Program-made: the position numbers and the translations under genes
Assembly (NCBI GenBank): GCA_041781135.1
Contig: JBHAZV010000018.1
Coordinates: 1 to 8,031 of the forward strand
Reading direction: 5' to 3'
DNA length: 8,031 nt
Origin: JAUMXJ01 sp041781135
GTDB lineage: Bacteria > Bacillota > Clostridia > Peptostreptococcales > Acidaminobacteraceae
The notes under the pieces: generated by a model
Told to the model about the DNA's origin: nothing
What the model saw: only the letters and a program-made list of their open reading frames with translations
The model's database searches: none
Shown: positions 1-6,316 of the stretch, piece by piece
Layout of the letters: the number at the start of each line of letters is the position of its first letter
How positions within the stretch are numbered: the first letter of the stretch is position 1

Positions 1-32
1 ATCAAGCGGCGCTATTGTGATATAATTTTCAC

Positions 33-40
33 AGGAGGTG
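33..40 (+). promoter_or_regulatory. Ribosome binding site of the SLH-protein gene
   Basis: AGGAGGTG lies 4 nt before the ATG at 45. It is a near-perfect Shine-Dalgarno sequence and fixes the start of the first gene. Only 44 nt of upstream sequence is visible, so the true promoter may lie outside the window. Confidence 0.85.
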
Positions 41-44
41 TGTT

Positions 45-1277
45 ATGAAAAAATACATCAGCAAATTAGTTATATTAGTTGTGGTTTTTGCTCTGACTCT
101 TTCCAGAGCAGTCTTTGCAGCGTTTGACAGTTCCTGGCTAACATGGGATTCGGCATCTGCTACACTAAGCGAAATTGCATCTAAGCTGGGATATTCGATG
201 GTTGATAAAAATGGCGATTATGATCCTATGTATTATCCGGCTGCAATAGAACTCTGGAAAATGGGCGTAATGAAAGGCTCAAATGGAGTATTTCTTCTTG
301 AAGATCGCCTTACGAGGGCAGAGGGTATTGCGCTTGTGCTTCGAATACTCGGCAAGGAAGAGGAAGCAAAGAACTCTGGTCTTGTGTGCCCTTTTGACGA
401 TGTTCCACAATGGGCGCAGCCATATGTTGCGTATGCTGCAAAACACGGAATAGCTTCCGGTTATTCGAGTACAAAATTCGGCGCAAAGGATTTTATGACG
501 GCGAATCATTACCTTACATTCATTCTTCGTGCACTCGGCTATAGCGACAAAGACGGCGATTTTGTTTGGAACAAGGCTGCAGAAAAGGCATATGAGCTCG
601 GTATTATAGGCGAGTCTTGCAAGGAGCAGTACATGAGATCCAATCTGTTTTTGCGCGACAATGCCGCTGTGATTACAAGCAATGCTCTTTGGAACAAAAC
701 CAAGGATGGCAGAATCTTGGCTGAAGACTTTAGTTCTACTCAGCCTGACGGTCCTGAGCCATATGCGACGATGGCGGCTAAGCTTGCTGCGGAAGCGGCT
801 GCGGGAGGAAACACCGATACTGGCGGCGGCACACAGACGGGCGGCACTGAGCTTCCGAATGTGGTCAATTATGCAAATTTTGCAGTGCCTGACTATGCGG
901 CGCTCGATGCGAATGCAAAGGGGACAGTCATAAAAGAGGAAAGTGATAAATACTTCCTCGCATACAATGTTTCCGAAGATAAGACCGACGATTATGCGGA
1001 CTGGCTCGATGCGGCAGGATTCAGCAGAAGGGGCAGCATAAATTTTGAGCCTAAGAATTACACTACGCTTGAAGGCGGATTAATCAAAATCGGAACAATC
1101 GCGTATGTGTGCGAATGGTACTGCAAGGACGAGATTCACGTGGTATTCGGCGGTGTCAGAGATCAGTTTATCGTGAGGATATTCGATAACACCGGAGGCA
1201 GCCCTCTTGGCGGAAGCGGTCTTCCGACTCCGGATCAGCTGCGCATATTCTCTGTTATTATGACAAAAAACTATTAA
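45..1277 (+). CDS. Exported S-layer homology (SLH) domain protein
   Basis: Probable cell-surface protein of 410 aa. Residues 1-26 form a classic Sec signal peptide: a Lys-containing start, a hydrophobic core (LVILVVVFALTL) and a likely cleavage after AVFA. Three SLH-like repeats follow at about 63-104 (with TRAEGIALVLRILG), 115-166 (FDDVPQWAQPYVAYAAKHGI, ending ILRALGY) and 172-216 (AAEKAYELGII, then LRDNAAVITSNALW). SLH triplets are known to bind pyruvylated secondary cell-wall polymers and hold proteins on the outer surface. A Gly/Thr-rich linker at about 251-267 leads to a C-terminal region (about 270-410) that I do not recognise. It contains two cysteines near 356-360 and ends in a predicted strand-rich stretch. 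The start is set by the strong ribosome binding site. The gene appears monocistronic, with a strong terminator about 60 nt after the stop. The surface location is well supported; the role of the C-terminal region is unknown. Confidence 0.9.
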   Translation: MKKYISKLVILVVVFALTLSRAVFAAFDSSWLTWDSASATLSEIASKLGYSMVDKNGDYDPMYYPAAIELWKMGVMKGSNGVFLLEDRLTRAEGIALVLRILGKEEEAKNSGLVCPFDDVPQWAQPYVAYAAKHGIASGYSSTKFGAKDFMTANHYLTFILRALGYSDKDGDFVWNKAAEKAYELGIIGESCKEQYMRSNLFLRDNAAVITSNALWNKTKDGRILAEDFSSTQPDGPEPYATMAAKLAAEAAAGGNTDTGGGTQTGGTELPNVVNYANFAVPDYAALDANAKGTVIKEESDKYFLAYNVSEDKTDDYADWLDAAGFSRRGSINFEPKNYTTLEGGLIKIGTIAYVCEWYCKDEIHVVFGGVRDQFIVRIFDNTGGSPLGGSGLPTPDQLRIFSVIMTKNY

Positions 1278-1337
1278 TGCCAGCACAAAAGTGTTGATTT
1301 ATTACAATAGTTAAATAATATATTTCTTTAACTGTGC

Positions 1338-1376
1338 AAATCCCTTCGTCGGATAAACTCCGGCGAAGGGATTTTT
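1338..1376 (+). terminator. Intrinsic terminator after the SLH-protein gene
   Basis: The core is an 11-bp stem, CCCTTCGTCGG at 1342-1352 against CCGGCGAAGGG at 1360-1370, with one wobble pair and a 7-nt loop. It extends by four A/T pairs on the outside (AAAT with ATTT) and runs into ATTTTTCTTC. A stem this long and GC-rich with a T-run is a standard rho-independent terminator. The A-rich left flank means it could also work on the opposite strand. Confidence 0.85.
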
Positions 1377-1445
1377 CTTCGCGTGATTTTATTATTGGCG
1401 ATAGAATCGAAATATCGGTAATTCGCGGATCACTATTGCCGATTC

Positions 1446-1474
1446 TTGAACTGTATGGAAAAGTAATGTACAAT
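1446..1474 (+). promoter_or_regulatory. Candidate sigma-A promoter of the oxidoreductase-ligase-acetyltransferase operon
   Basis: TTGAAC (1446-1451) and TACAAT (1469-1474) are separated by exactly 17 nt. The -35 matches consensus at 4 of 6 positions and the -10 at 5 of 6. It lies downstream of the terminator and upstream of the operon, with a predicted start near 1481 and a leader of about 110 nt. A TTGACA at 1515-1520 has no good -10 partner at 16-18 nt spacing, so I prefer this pair. This is sequence inference only. Confidence 0.4.
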
Positions 1475-1582
1475 GAAGTGGCGCAGAGTTTGGAAAGAAA
1501 TACAAAGAGAAGCATTGACAGACTTAGTTTTGATTCAAGTATTTCAGAGGTTTGCAAAAGCGTGATTTAAGGTGATATAAAC

Positions 1583-1587
1583 GGAGG
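1583..1587 (+). promoter_or_regulatory. Ribosome binding site of the flavin oxidoreductase gene
   Basis: GGAGG ends 4 nt before the ATG at 1592. It supports this start over the internal ATG at 1607, which has no such site in front of it. Confidence 0.75.
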
Positions 1588-1591
1588 ATCT

Positions 1592-2593
1592 ATGGATATA
1601 AAACTTATGAGAATGCCTATCAAGGTGAGAGATATAATGTTAAAAAACAGGCTTGTAATGCCGCCGCTTGCAACTGCAAAGTCTGATGCGGACGGCAGCG
1701 TAAGCGAAGAACTGCTTGATTACTACGCGCAATATGCCGGCGGAAATATAGGGCTTATTATAGTAGAGCACGCATTTGTGGCAAATCAGGGAAGGGCGAG
1801 CGAAAATCAGCTTTCAGTTTCGAGGGATTCCGACATAGAAGGGCTTTCGAGGCTTGCGTCTGTAATAAAAGCAAACGGTACAAAGGCGTTTATGCAGATA
1901 AGTCACGCCGGATCTGCAACGAGAGAAAGCTTTACGGGCGAACAGCTTGTAGCTCCGTCTGCACAGCATCATCCGGGAAAACGCGCCCCGTCAGGCGAAC
2001 CGCCAAGAGCACTCAGCGCGGACGAGATCCGCGGGATAGCGCATCTTTTTGCGGCTGCCGCGCTAAGAGTAAAGGACGCGGGTTTTGACGGCGTAGAACT
2101 GCATGGCGCGCATGGCTACCTGCTTAATCAGTTTTATTCCCCTTTGTCAAACAGTCGGACCGACGAATATGGAGGTTCTCTTGAAAACCGCCTTAGAATC
2201 CATAGAGAAGTAATAGCGGCAGTCAGAGAGGCGGTTGGCGATTTTCCGATCGCAATAAGGTTTGGCGGCAGCGATTATAAAGATGGCGGAAATACCGCAG
2301 CCGACGCAGTCGCCGCTTCCGTTGTTTTAGAAACCGCGGGCATAGATCTGTTAGATATAACCGGCGGAATGTTTGGTTTTTCTCATCCAAGTACAGAGCC
2401 GGGGTGGTTTAGGGATATGACCGAAAATATAAAGCGCGGCTCGAGCATTCCTGTAATTCTCACAGGAGGCGTTCAGAGCATTGAACAGGCAGAACGGCTG
2501 CTTGCCGAAGGCGCTGCAGATCTTATAGGCGTTGGCCGCGCGATGCTTGCGGACAGCAGCTGGGCGGATAAGGCGCTCGGAAGTGTGGAGTAA
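1592..2593 (+). CDS. Old Yellow Enzyme-family NADH/NADPH:flavin oxidoreductase
   Basis: FMN-dependent TIM-barrel oxidoreductase of 333 aa, the length of the short YqjM-like class. There is no C-terminal iron-sulfur or NAD-binding extension of the 2,4-dienoyl-CoA reductase type. Visible family features are the N-terminal LKNRLVMPPLATAKSD segment, the QISHAGS strand, the active-site HGAHGY (His171, His174, Tyr176) running into LLNQFYSPLSNSRTDEYGGSLENR, and the C-terminal phosphate-binding strands VILTGGV and LIGVGRAMLAD. Members of the family transfer hydride from NAD(P)H through FMN to activated C=C bonds or similar acceptors in the cytoplasm; the substrate here cannot be read from sequence. 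It is the first gene of a tight operon, with the Mur-like ligase starting 2 nt after its stop. The position usually held by the YqjM cysteine appears to be Ala/Thr (PLATAKS), which may shift redox tuning. Confidence 0.92.
   Translation: MDIKLMRMPIKVRDIMLKNRLVMPPLATAKSDADGSVSEELLDYYAQYAGGNIGLIIVEHAFVANQGRASENQLSVSRDSDIEGLSRLASVIKANGTKAFMQISHAGSATRESFTGEQLVAPSAQHHPGKRAPSGEPPRALSADEIRGIAHLFAAAALRVKDAGFDGVELHGAHGYLLNQFYSPLSNSRTDEYGGSLENRLRIHREVIAAVREAVGDFPIAIRFGGSDYKDGGNTAADAVAASVVLETAGIDLLDITGGMFGFSHPSTEPGWFRDMTENIKRGSSIPVILTGGVQSIEQAERLLAEGAADLIGVGRAMLADSSWADKALGSVE
2587..2590 (+). promoter_or_regulatory. Ribosome binding site of the Mur-like ligase inside the end of the oxidoreductase gene
   Basis: GGAG lies in the last codons of the oxidoreductase gene, 5 nt before ATG 2596. 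The stop codon TAA (2591-2593) sits between the site and the start. This arrangement favours termination-reinitiation coupling between the two genes. Confidence 0.6.
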
Positions 2594-2595
2594 TT

Positions 2596-4254
2596 ATGAA
2601 GCTGCTCGACTTGCTCAAAGGCGTTGGAGCTGCGTGGATTTTTCCTGATCTTACAGACAAGGACGCGGCGGCTGCAGTCGGCGGTATGGAGATCTGCGGC
2701 GTTACTTGTGATTCCAGAGAAGTAAGGCGCGGCTATGTCTTTGTTGCCAATCGCGGCAAATTGCTAAATGGCGAAGATTTTATCGAGAGCGCGCTGTCTA
2801 ATGGCGCAGTTTGTATTGTAAAAGAGGCGGCAGACGGGGCAGTTGCTTTGGCGGCGGATGCCGCAGCGGGCGGATGCGCAGTCTGGCTGGCCGTTCCAAA
2901 TACCCGCGAGGCTCTTTCTGTAATGTGCGCCAATTTTTACGGCAATCCCGACAGAAAGCTGAAAATGGCAGGTATCACCGGCAGCAACGGCAAGACGACA
3001 ACCGCGTTTATGGCGGACGAAATCCTTCGAGCCGCTGCAGTGCCTGCCGGAATGCTCGGCACGGTGTTTGCGCGCACCGGCAAATCCAACGACGCATCCA
3101 TATTGACAACGCCCGATTCCGAGAAGCTGCAGCGATATCTTTCGGAAATGGTGGAAAGCGGTTTCAAGGTATGCACAATGGAGGTCTCGTCTATTGGAAT
3201 CGCAATGCGAAGGGCGTATGGAGTACACTATGATGTTTTTGCTTTTAACAATATTTCGCGGGAACATATCGACGATCACGGCGATTTCCAGACATACTAT
3301 GACTTAAAGGCGTCTGTCGTCAGGGGGCTTGGAGAGGATTCCATATGTGTGCTTTCGGCCGATGACGAATTGACGCGGTCGCTCGCAGGTCAGACACGGG
3401 CGCAGGTGCGTATGTTTTCCGCAAAGGATGCCTCGGCGTACTGCTATATAAAAAATCTTGACCTCAGCACAGGGCGTGGCGTATTTACCATGTCGCTTGG
3501 TGGGGAATCAATAGAAATAAATCTGGGCGTTGCCGGATATCACAATGTAATAAATGCTTTGAGTGCCGCCGTCATAGTAGATTCGCTCGGTATCGGAGTA
3601 ACTGCCGAGCATATAAAGGCTGGGCTGGAAGCATATCGAGGAGTTGAGAGGCGCTTTGAATGTATTTATGACAGGAATTTCAAAATTTTCGACGACCATT
3701 ATGCTAATCCCGGCAATATCGATGTTACTTTTGAAACAATTCATCAGATGAAGTATCGCGCATTTAGGATTTGCTATGCGCTGCGAGGTTCTCGCGGCAC
3801 AACGGTAAATCGCGAGAATGTCGATGCGATGCTGCCGCATTTAAGGCGGCTCGGAGTAGATAGGATAGTTGCAACAGCTTCTGTAGAAACGGTTATGAGC
3901 AAAGATGTCGTGACTCCGGATGAGAAAGCCGTATTTTTTGAGATGATGAGCGCGGCAGGTATAGATGTCGATTGGTATGACAGGCTTACCGATGCAGTAA
4001 GGGCGAGTGTCGATATGGCGCAGGATGGCGATGTTCTGCTGCTCGCCGGATGCCAGGGCATGGACAGCGGCGGTCATATAGCGCTGGATTATATAGCCGC
4101 AAAGAGCGGAGACGCCTCTGTGATTGATGCGATTGCGGGCAGGGTGTGCGGTTCGCTGCCTGAACCGTATCATGCGGAGGACAGTGCTGCGGCGTCATTT
4201 CATTCAATCAAAGAGCAGGAATCGTACCATGCGGAGGATAGATGCAAAAATTAA
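2596..4254 (+). CDS. MurE-like Mur ligase family protein with atypical substrate-recognition motifs
   Basis: ATP-dependent amide ligase-like protein of 552 aa. Known MurE enzymes add the third stem-peptide residue to UDP-MurNAc-dipeptide and are about 480-500 aa. The N-domain has GVTCDSRE (35-42). The central domain has the P-loop GITGSNGKTTT (126-136), EVSSIGIAMRR (196-206, where MurE has EVSSHAL), NNISREHIDDHG (218-229) and a Lys at 238 at the usual carbamylated-lysine position. The C-domain keeps GVERRF (349-354), an acidic DDHYANP (366-372) and DR (462-463). Three expected motifs differ. The GCGGDRD segment reads ALRGSRGTTVNREN (395-408). The DNPR motif that contacts diaminopimelate is missing. 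AGKGHE reads AGCQGMD (484-490). A tail of about 40 residues follows the last conserved segment and repeats YHAED twice. I infer a MurE-derived paralogue with a different acceptor, not the housekeeping MurE. It could still act on a cell-wall precursor. Confidence 0.8.
   Translation: MKLLDLLKGVGAAWIFPDLTDKDAAAAVGGMEICGVTCDSREVRRGYVFVANRGKLLNGEDFIESALSNGAVCIVKEAADGAVALAADAAAGGCAVWLAVPNTREALSVMCANFYGNPDRKLKMAGITGSNGKTTTAFMADEILRAAAVPAGMLGTVFARTGKSNDASILTTPDSEKLQRYLSEMVESGFKVCTMEVSSIGIAMRRAYGVHYDVFAFNNISREHIDDHGDFQTYYDLKASVVRGLGEDSICVLSADDELTRSLAGQTRAQVRMFSAKDASAYCYIKNLDLSTGRGVFTMSLGGESIEINLGVAGYHNVINALSAAVIVDSLGIGVTAEHIKAGLEAYRGVERRFECIYDRNFKIFDDHYANPGNIDVTFETIHQMKYRAFRICYALRGSRGTTVNRENVDAMLPHLRRLGVDRIVATASVETVMSKDVVTPDEKAVFFEMMSAAGIDVDWYDRLTDAVRASVDMAQDGDVLLLAGCQGMDSGGHIALDYIAAKSGDASVIDAIAGRVCGSLPEPYHAEDSAAASFHSIKEQESYHAEDRCKN
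4162..4241 (+). repeat. Imperfect 23-nt direct repeat in the 3' end of the ligase gene
   Basis: Copies at 4162-4184 and 4219-4241 share 20 of 23 bases around the core CATGCGGAGGA. All three differences are C/T changes. Both copies are in the same frame and encode EPYHAEDS and ESYHAEDR. The copies are 57 nt apart start to start, a multiple of three. The second copy contains the GGAGG that serves the next gene. Confidence 0.8.
4233..4237 (+). promoter_or_regulatory. Ribosome binding site of the acetyltransferase gene
   Basis: GGAGG lies 4 nt before ATG 4242, within the coding sequence of the ligase and within the second copy of the 23-nt repeat. It fixes the acetyltransferase start and the 13-nt overlap. 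Confidence 0.75.
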
Positions 4255-5357
4255 GCGATGGTCGCACCATTGGTCGCATAAATTTGGAATCGGATTTTGA
4301 CAGCTTTGCGGAGCTGCTTAGGCTGAGCTTTGGCAGCGGGGTCACTGTGGACAGAAAAATGTACAGGTGGTATCTCGATGCGAACCCATATAATTACGAG
4401 GGCGCGAATATGATGTATGTGATGAAGGATGGCGAAAAAGTAATAGCTGCCGATGGGCTTTTTCCGTTTGACCTCAGCATAGATGGCGCTGTGTACAGAT
4501 CGGCACATTCGGTGCTCTCGATGACTCACCCCGATTACAAGAGGCAGGGGATTTTTCGGAAAATGACAGAGCATTCCCTCGAAAGGGCGCGCGAAGCCGG
4601 CATCGATCTTGTGCTTGGGCTTGCAAATAAAAATTCTTACGGAGCGTACGAAAAATTCGGGTGGCAGACATTGTTTGAGAAAAGTGTGTTCATAAGACCG
4701 ATTCACGTTTACGGCAGGTTGCGTCGCAAACTAAGGGTTACGCTGGCGGCAGGCATTGGAGCTGCTTTGTTTCACAGCTATGACGCGGCAAGGAAGTATT
4801 TTTTAGACAGGCGCGGGCGAGGCTATGCCACTGTTTTGTTTGACAGAGTGCCGGAAGAGTCGGGGGAATGTTTTGGAAAATGCGTCGGCAGCTATAAAAA
4901 TTTGATAGTTAGGGATTTTAAGTATCTTGATTATCGCTACAATCAGCGGCCTGATAAAAAATATAAAACTATAGCGCTTGTAAAAGACGATATGATTGTG
5001 GGGTTTTCCGTGCTGCGGGAATGTCCGGTGGGCGGTCACACAATGGTGTCGGTAGCAGAATTTTTTTGCGACCCGGCAGAAGAAGCCGCGATAAATGCCC
5101 TTATTTCGGGCGTTGTAGAATTTGCGTATGGCTGTGGTGCCGAGTATGCCGTAGTTTGCGTAGGTGGAGAAGAAAGGCTGTGCTATGCTCTTCAAAGGGC
5201 AGGATTTTCAAAAAACAAGAAGCCGCTTCTCAATAATATGATGATTTCGTGCGCGGTGTCAGATGTCGCAAAGGAGAGGTTGGCAGGCAAAATTTTGTCG
5301 GGCGATTCGAGATGGTATATTACTCAGGGCGACGGAGAAACCGAATTGCATTTTTAA
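4242..5357 (+). CDS. GNAT-family N-acetyltransferase, two-lobed
   Basis: Cytoplasmic acyl-CoA-dependent transferase of 371 aa, roughly twice a single GNAT domain. The first lobe has a clear motif A, VLSMTHPDYKRQGIFRKM (91-108), with the R/Q-x-x-G-x acetyl-CoA loop at KRQGIF (100-105). It is followed by NKNSYGAYEKFGW (129-141), the typical motif B end. The middle contains DFKYLDYRYNQRP (225-237). A second, weaker GNAT-like lobe spans about 245-325 (MIVGFSVLRE, then EYAVVCVGGEERLCYALQRAGF). The C-terminal WYITQGDGETE (358-368) resembles tails of large GNAT proteins found in surface-polysaccharide clusters. The gene overlaps the Mur-like ligase by 13 nt, so joint expression is very likely. I infer acetylation of a small molecule or cell-envelope precursor related to the ligase product, but the substrate is unknown. 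No terminator is visible after the stop, and the recombinase remnant converges 4 nt beyond it. Confidence 0.85.
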   Translation: MQKLSDGRTIGRINLESDFDSFAELLRLSFGSGVTVDRKMYRWYLDANPYNYEGANMMYVMKDGEKVIAADGLFPFDLSIDGAVYRSAHSVLSMTHPDYKRQGIFRKMTEHSLERAREAGIDLVLGLANKNSYGAYEKFGWQTLFEKSVFIRPIHVYGRLRRKLRVTLAAGIGAALFHSYDAARKYFLDRRGRGYATVLFDRVPEESGECFGKCVGSYKNLIVRDFKYLDYRYNQRPDKKYKTIALVKDDMIVGFSVLRECPVGGHTMVSVAEFFCDPAEEAAINALISGVVEFAYGCGAEYAVVCVGGEERLCYALQRAGFSKNKKPLLNNMMISCAVSDVAKERLAGKILSGDSRWYITQGDGETELHF

Positions 5358-5361
5358 TTAG

Positions 5362-6316
5362 TCAATTTCTCAATATGTCAATCATTTCGTGAAGAACCGT
5401 GTACTGATATTGTATTATGCCATTTGAAACTTCGAAAAACTGTCTTTTTGCTGGGTGCATCTCTTTCGTACCCTGTATTGGTGGAGAACCACGCCTTAAA
5501 TCCGAACCGAGTGCCGACGCGATCTCTTCAAGCGAAATTGTCTGCGTCCCATGTTGATAGTTATATGTCAAGACCAGTTTATCATCGAACACATACACAG
5601 CGTTTACAAATGTATCAATCAGGCATTTCTGAAACTCACGGTTTGCTGGAGCGCCATGACGGAACTGCTCAAACCATGCCGTCATCTGTTCGCGGGTCAG
5701 CTTTGACTTTTGCAGTTCAGCGGTCTGGATATTCACAAGGATTTCTTCTTTCTGTGCTTCCTGCTCCTGCATAACAAGAATTGCGTCAGTAAGCCTGTTG
5801 ATCTTTTCTTCATCCATGACGCGCTGCATGGTCAGGCGAACAACAACACGCTCAATCCAGTCTTTGCGAACAGCCTTCTTGTCGCAATCCTTCAGGCGCT
5901 TCGCACCGCTGCATTTGTAATAATTTTGCGGTTTTTCAGCAGAGAGCTGAAACTATTGATATTGAACGGCTGTCCCTTTTTCGTTTTAAGTCCGCGGGTA
6001 TTGAAATCCTCAACAATGGAACGAATCGTCTTGCCATCAGCATACTTTTCAAATATCTCAACCACTAATGGTGCAGTCATGGGAAAAGCGGTCAAGTTTC
6101 CATACAAGTACGATCTCAAACAGCTCTTTTGCGCTGTCCTTGATCATGTGCTGGAACTCCGGTCGATCTTGCAGATAATGCCCGGTCAATATACGTTCCA
6201 ACGATGGTCATGTTGTTGCGTTCAGCATATTCCCGGCACTCGCGGAGCTGACCTTCAATGGATTCCTCGCGCTGGCTGTCTGAGGAATAGCGGGCGTAGA
6301 TAACAGCGTTTATTCT
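5362..6316 (-). pseudogene. Degenerate large serine recombinase
   Basis: Remains of a site-specific serine recombinase of the clostridial mobile-element type. The - strand from 6310 reads NAVIYARYSSDSQREESIEG and continues QLRECREYAERNN, ending YIDRALSA: the resolvase catalytic N-terminus with the YARYSS serine. At about 6164-6173 the frame shifts and continues RPEFQHMIKDSAKELFEIVLVWKLDRF. At about 6083-6090 it jumps to another frame, PMTAPLVVEIFEKYADGKTI and on to FNINSFSSLLKNRK, so a segment of the catalytic and recombinase domains is missing. At about 5915-5928 it jumps again to YYKCSGAKRLKDCDKKAVRK, then DWIERVVV and a coiled-coil-like stretch, ending FVNAVYVFDDKLVLTYNY and a C-terminus at 5362. 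Most of the zinc ribbon is lost. Intact relatives run about 500-550 aa; about 310 codons remain. No start codon stands in frame: TGA lies two codons before the NAVIYAR segment. The protein cannot be active. Confidence 0.88.

Larger units (their letters stand above)
1278..1591. other. Intergenic gap with terminator, promoter candidate and a doubtful small ORF
   Basis: This 314-nt gap contains the terminator at 1338-1376 and a promoter candidate at 1446-1474. One open frame (+, GTG 1334 to stop 1570, 78 codons) begins inside the terminator hairpin and has no ribosome binding site, so I do not call it a gene. Its C-terminal half, from ATG 1466 (MYNEVAQSLERNTKRSIDRL), has a pattern loosely like a helix-turn-helix, vaguely like the Spo0A DNA-binding end (LYPxIAxxxNTTxxRVERAI). 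The match is too weak to assign. It could be a gene remnant or chance. Confidence 0.4.

Noticed and set aside
21..26. TATAAT just before the first gene
   Set aside because: Transcription from it would start within the ribosome binding site of the SLH gene, leaving an unusable leader, and no -35 element stands at the right distance.
1381..1568. Direct repeat GCGTGATTT at 1381-1389 and 1560-1568
   Set aside because: A 9-base repeat in a gap of about 300 bases is not rare by chance, and nothing between or around the copies looks like a mobile element.
2733..4207. Several - strand frames inside the Mur-like ligase gene
   Set aside because: All are shadows of a well-supported ligase with intact motifs, and none has its own ribosome binding site or known domain that I can see.
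5424..6303. Long + strand open frames at 5424-5774 and 5710-6303
   Set aside because: They are antisense to the recombinase remnant, whose conserved motifs explain this stretch; the predicted proteins are Cys/His-rich low-quality sequences.
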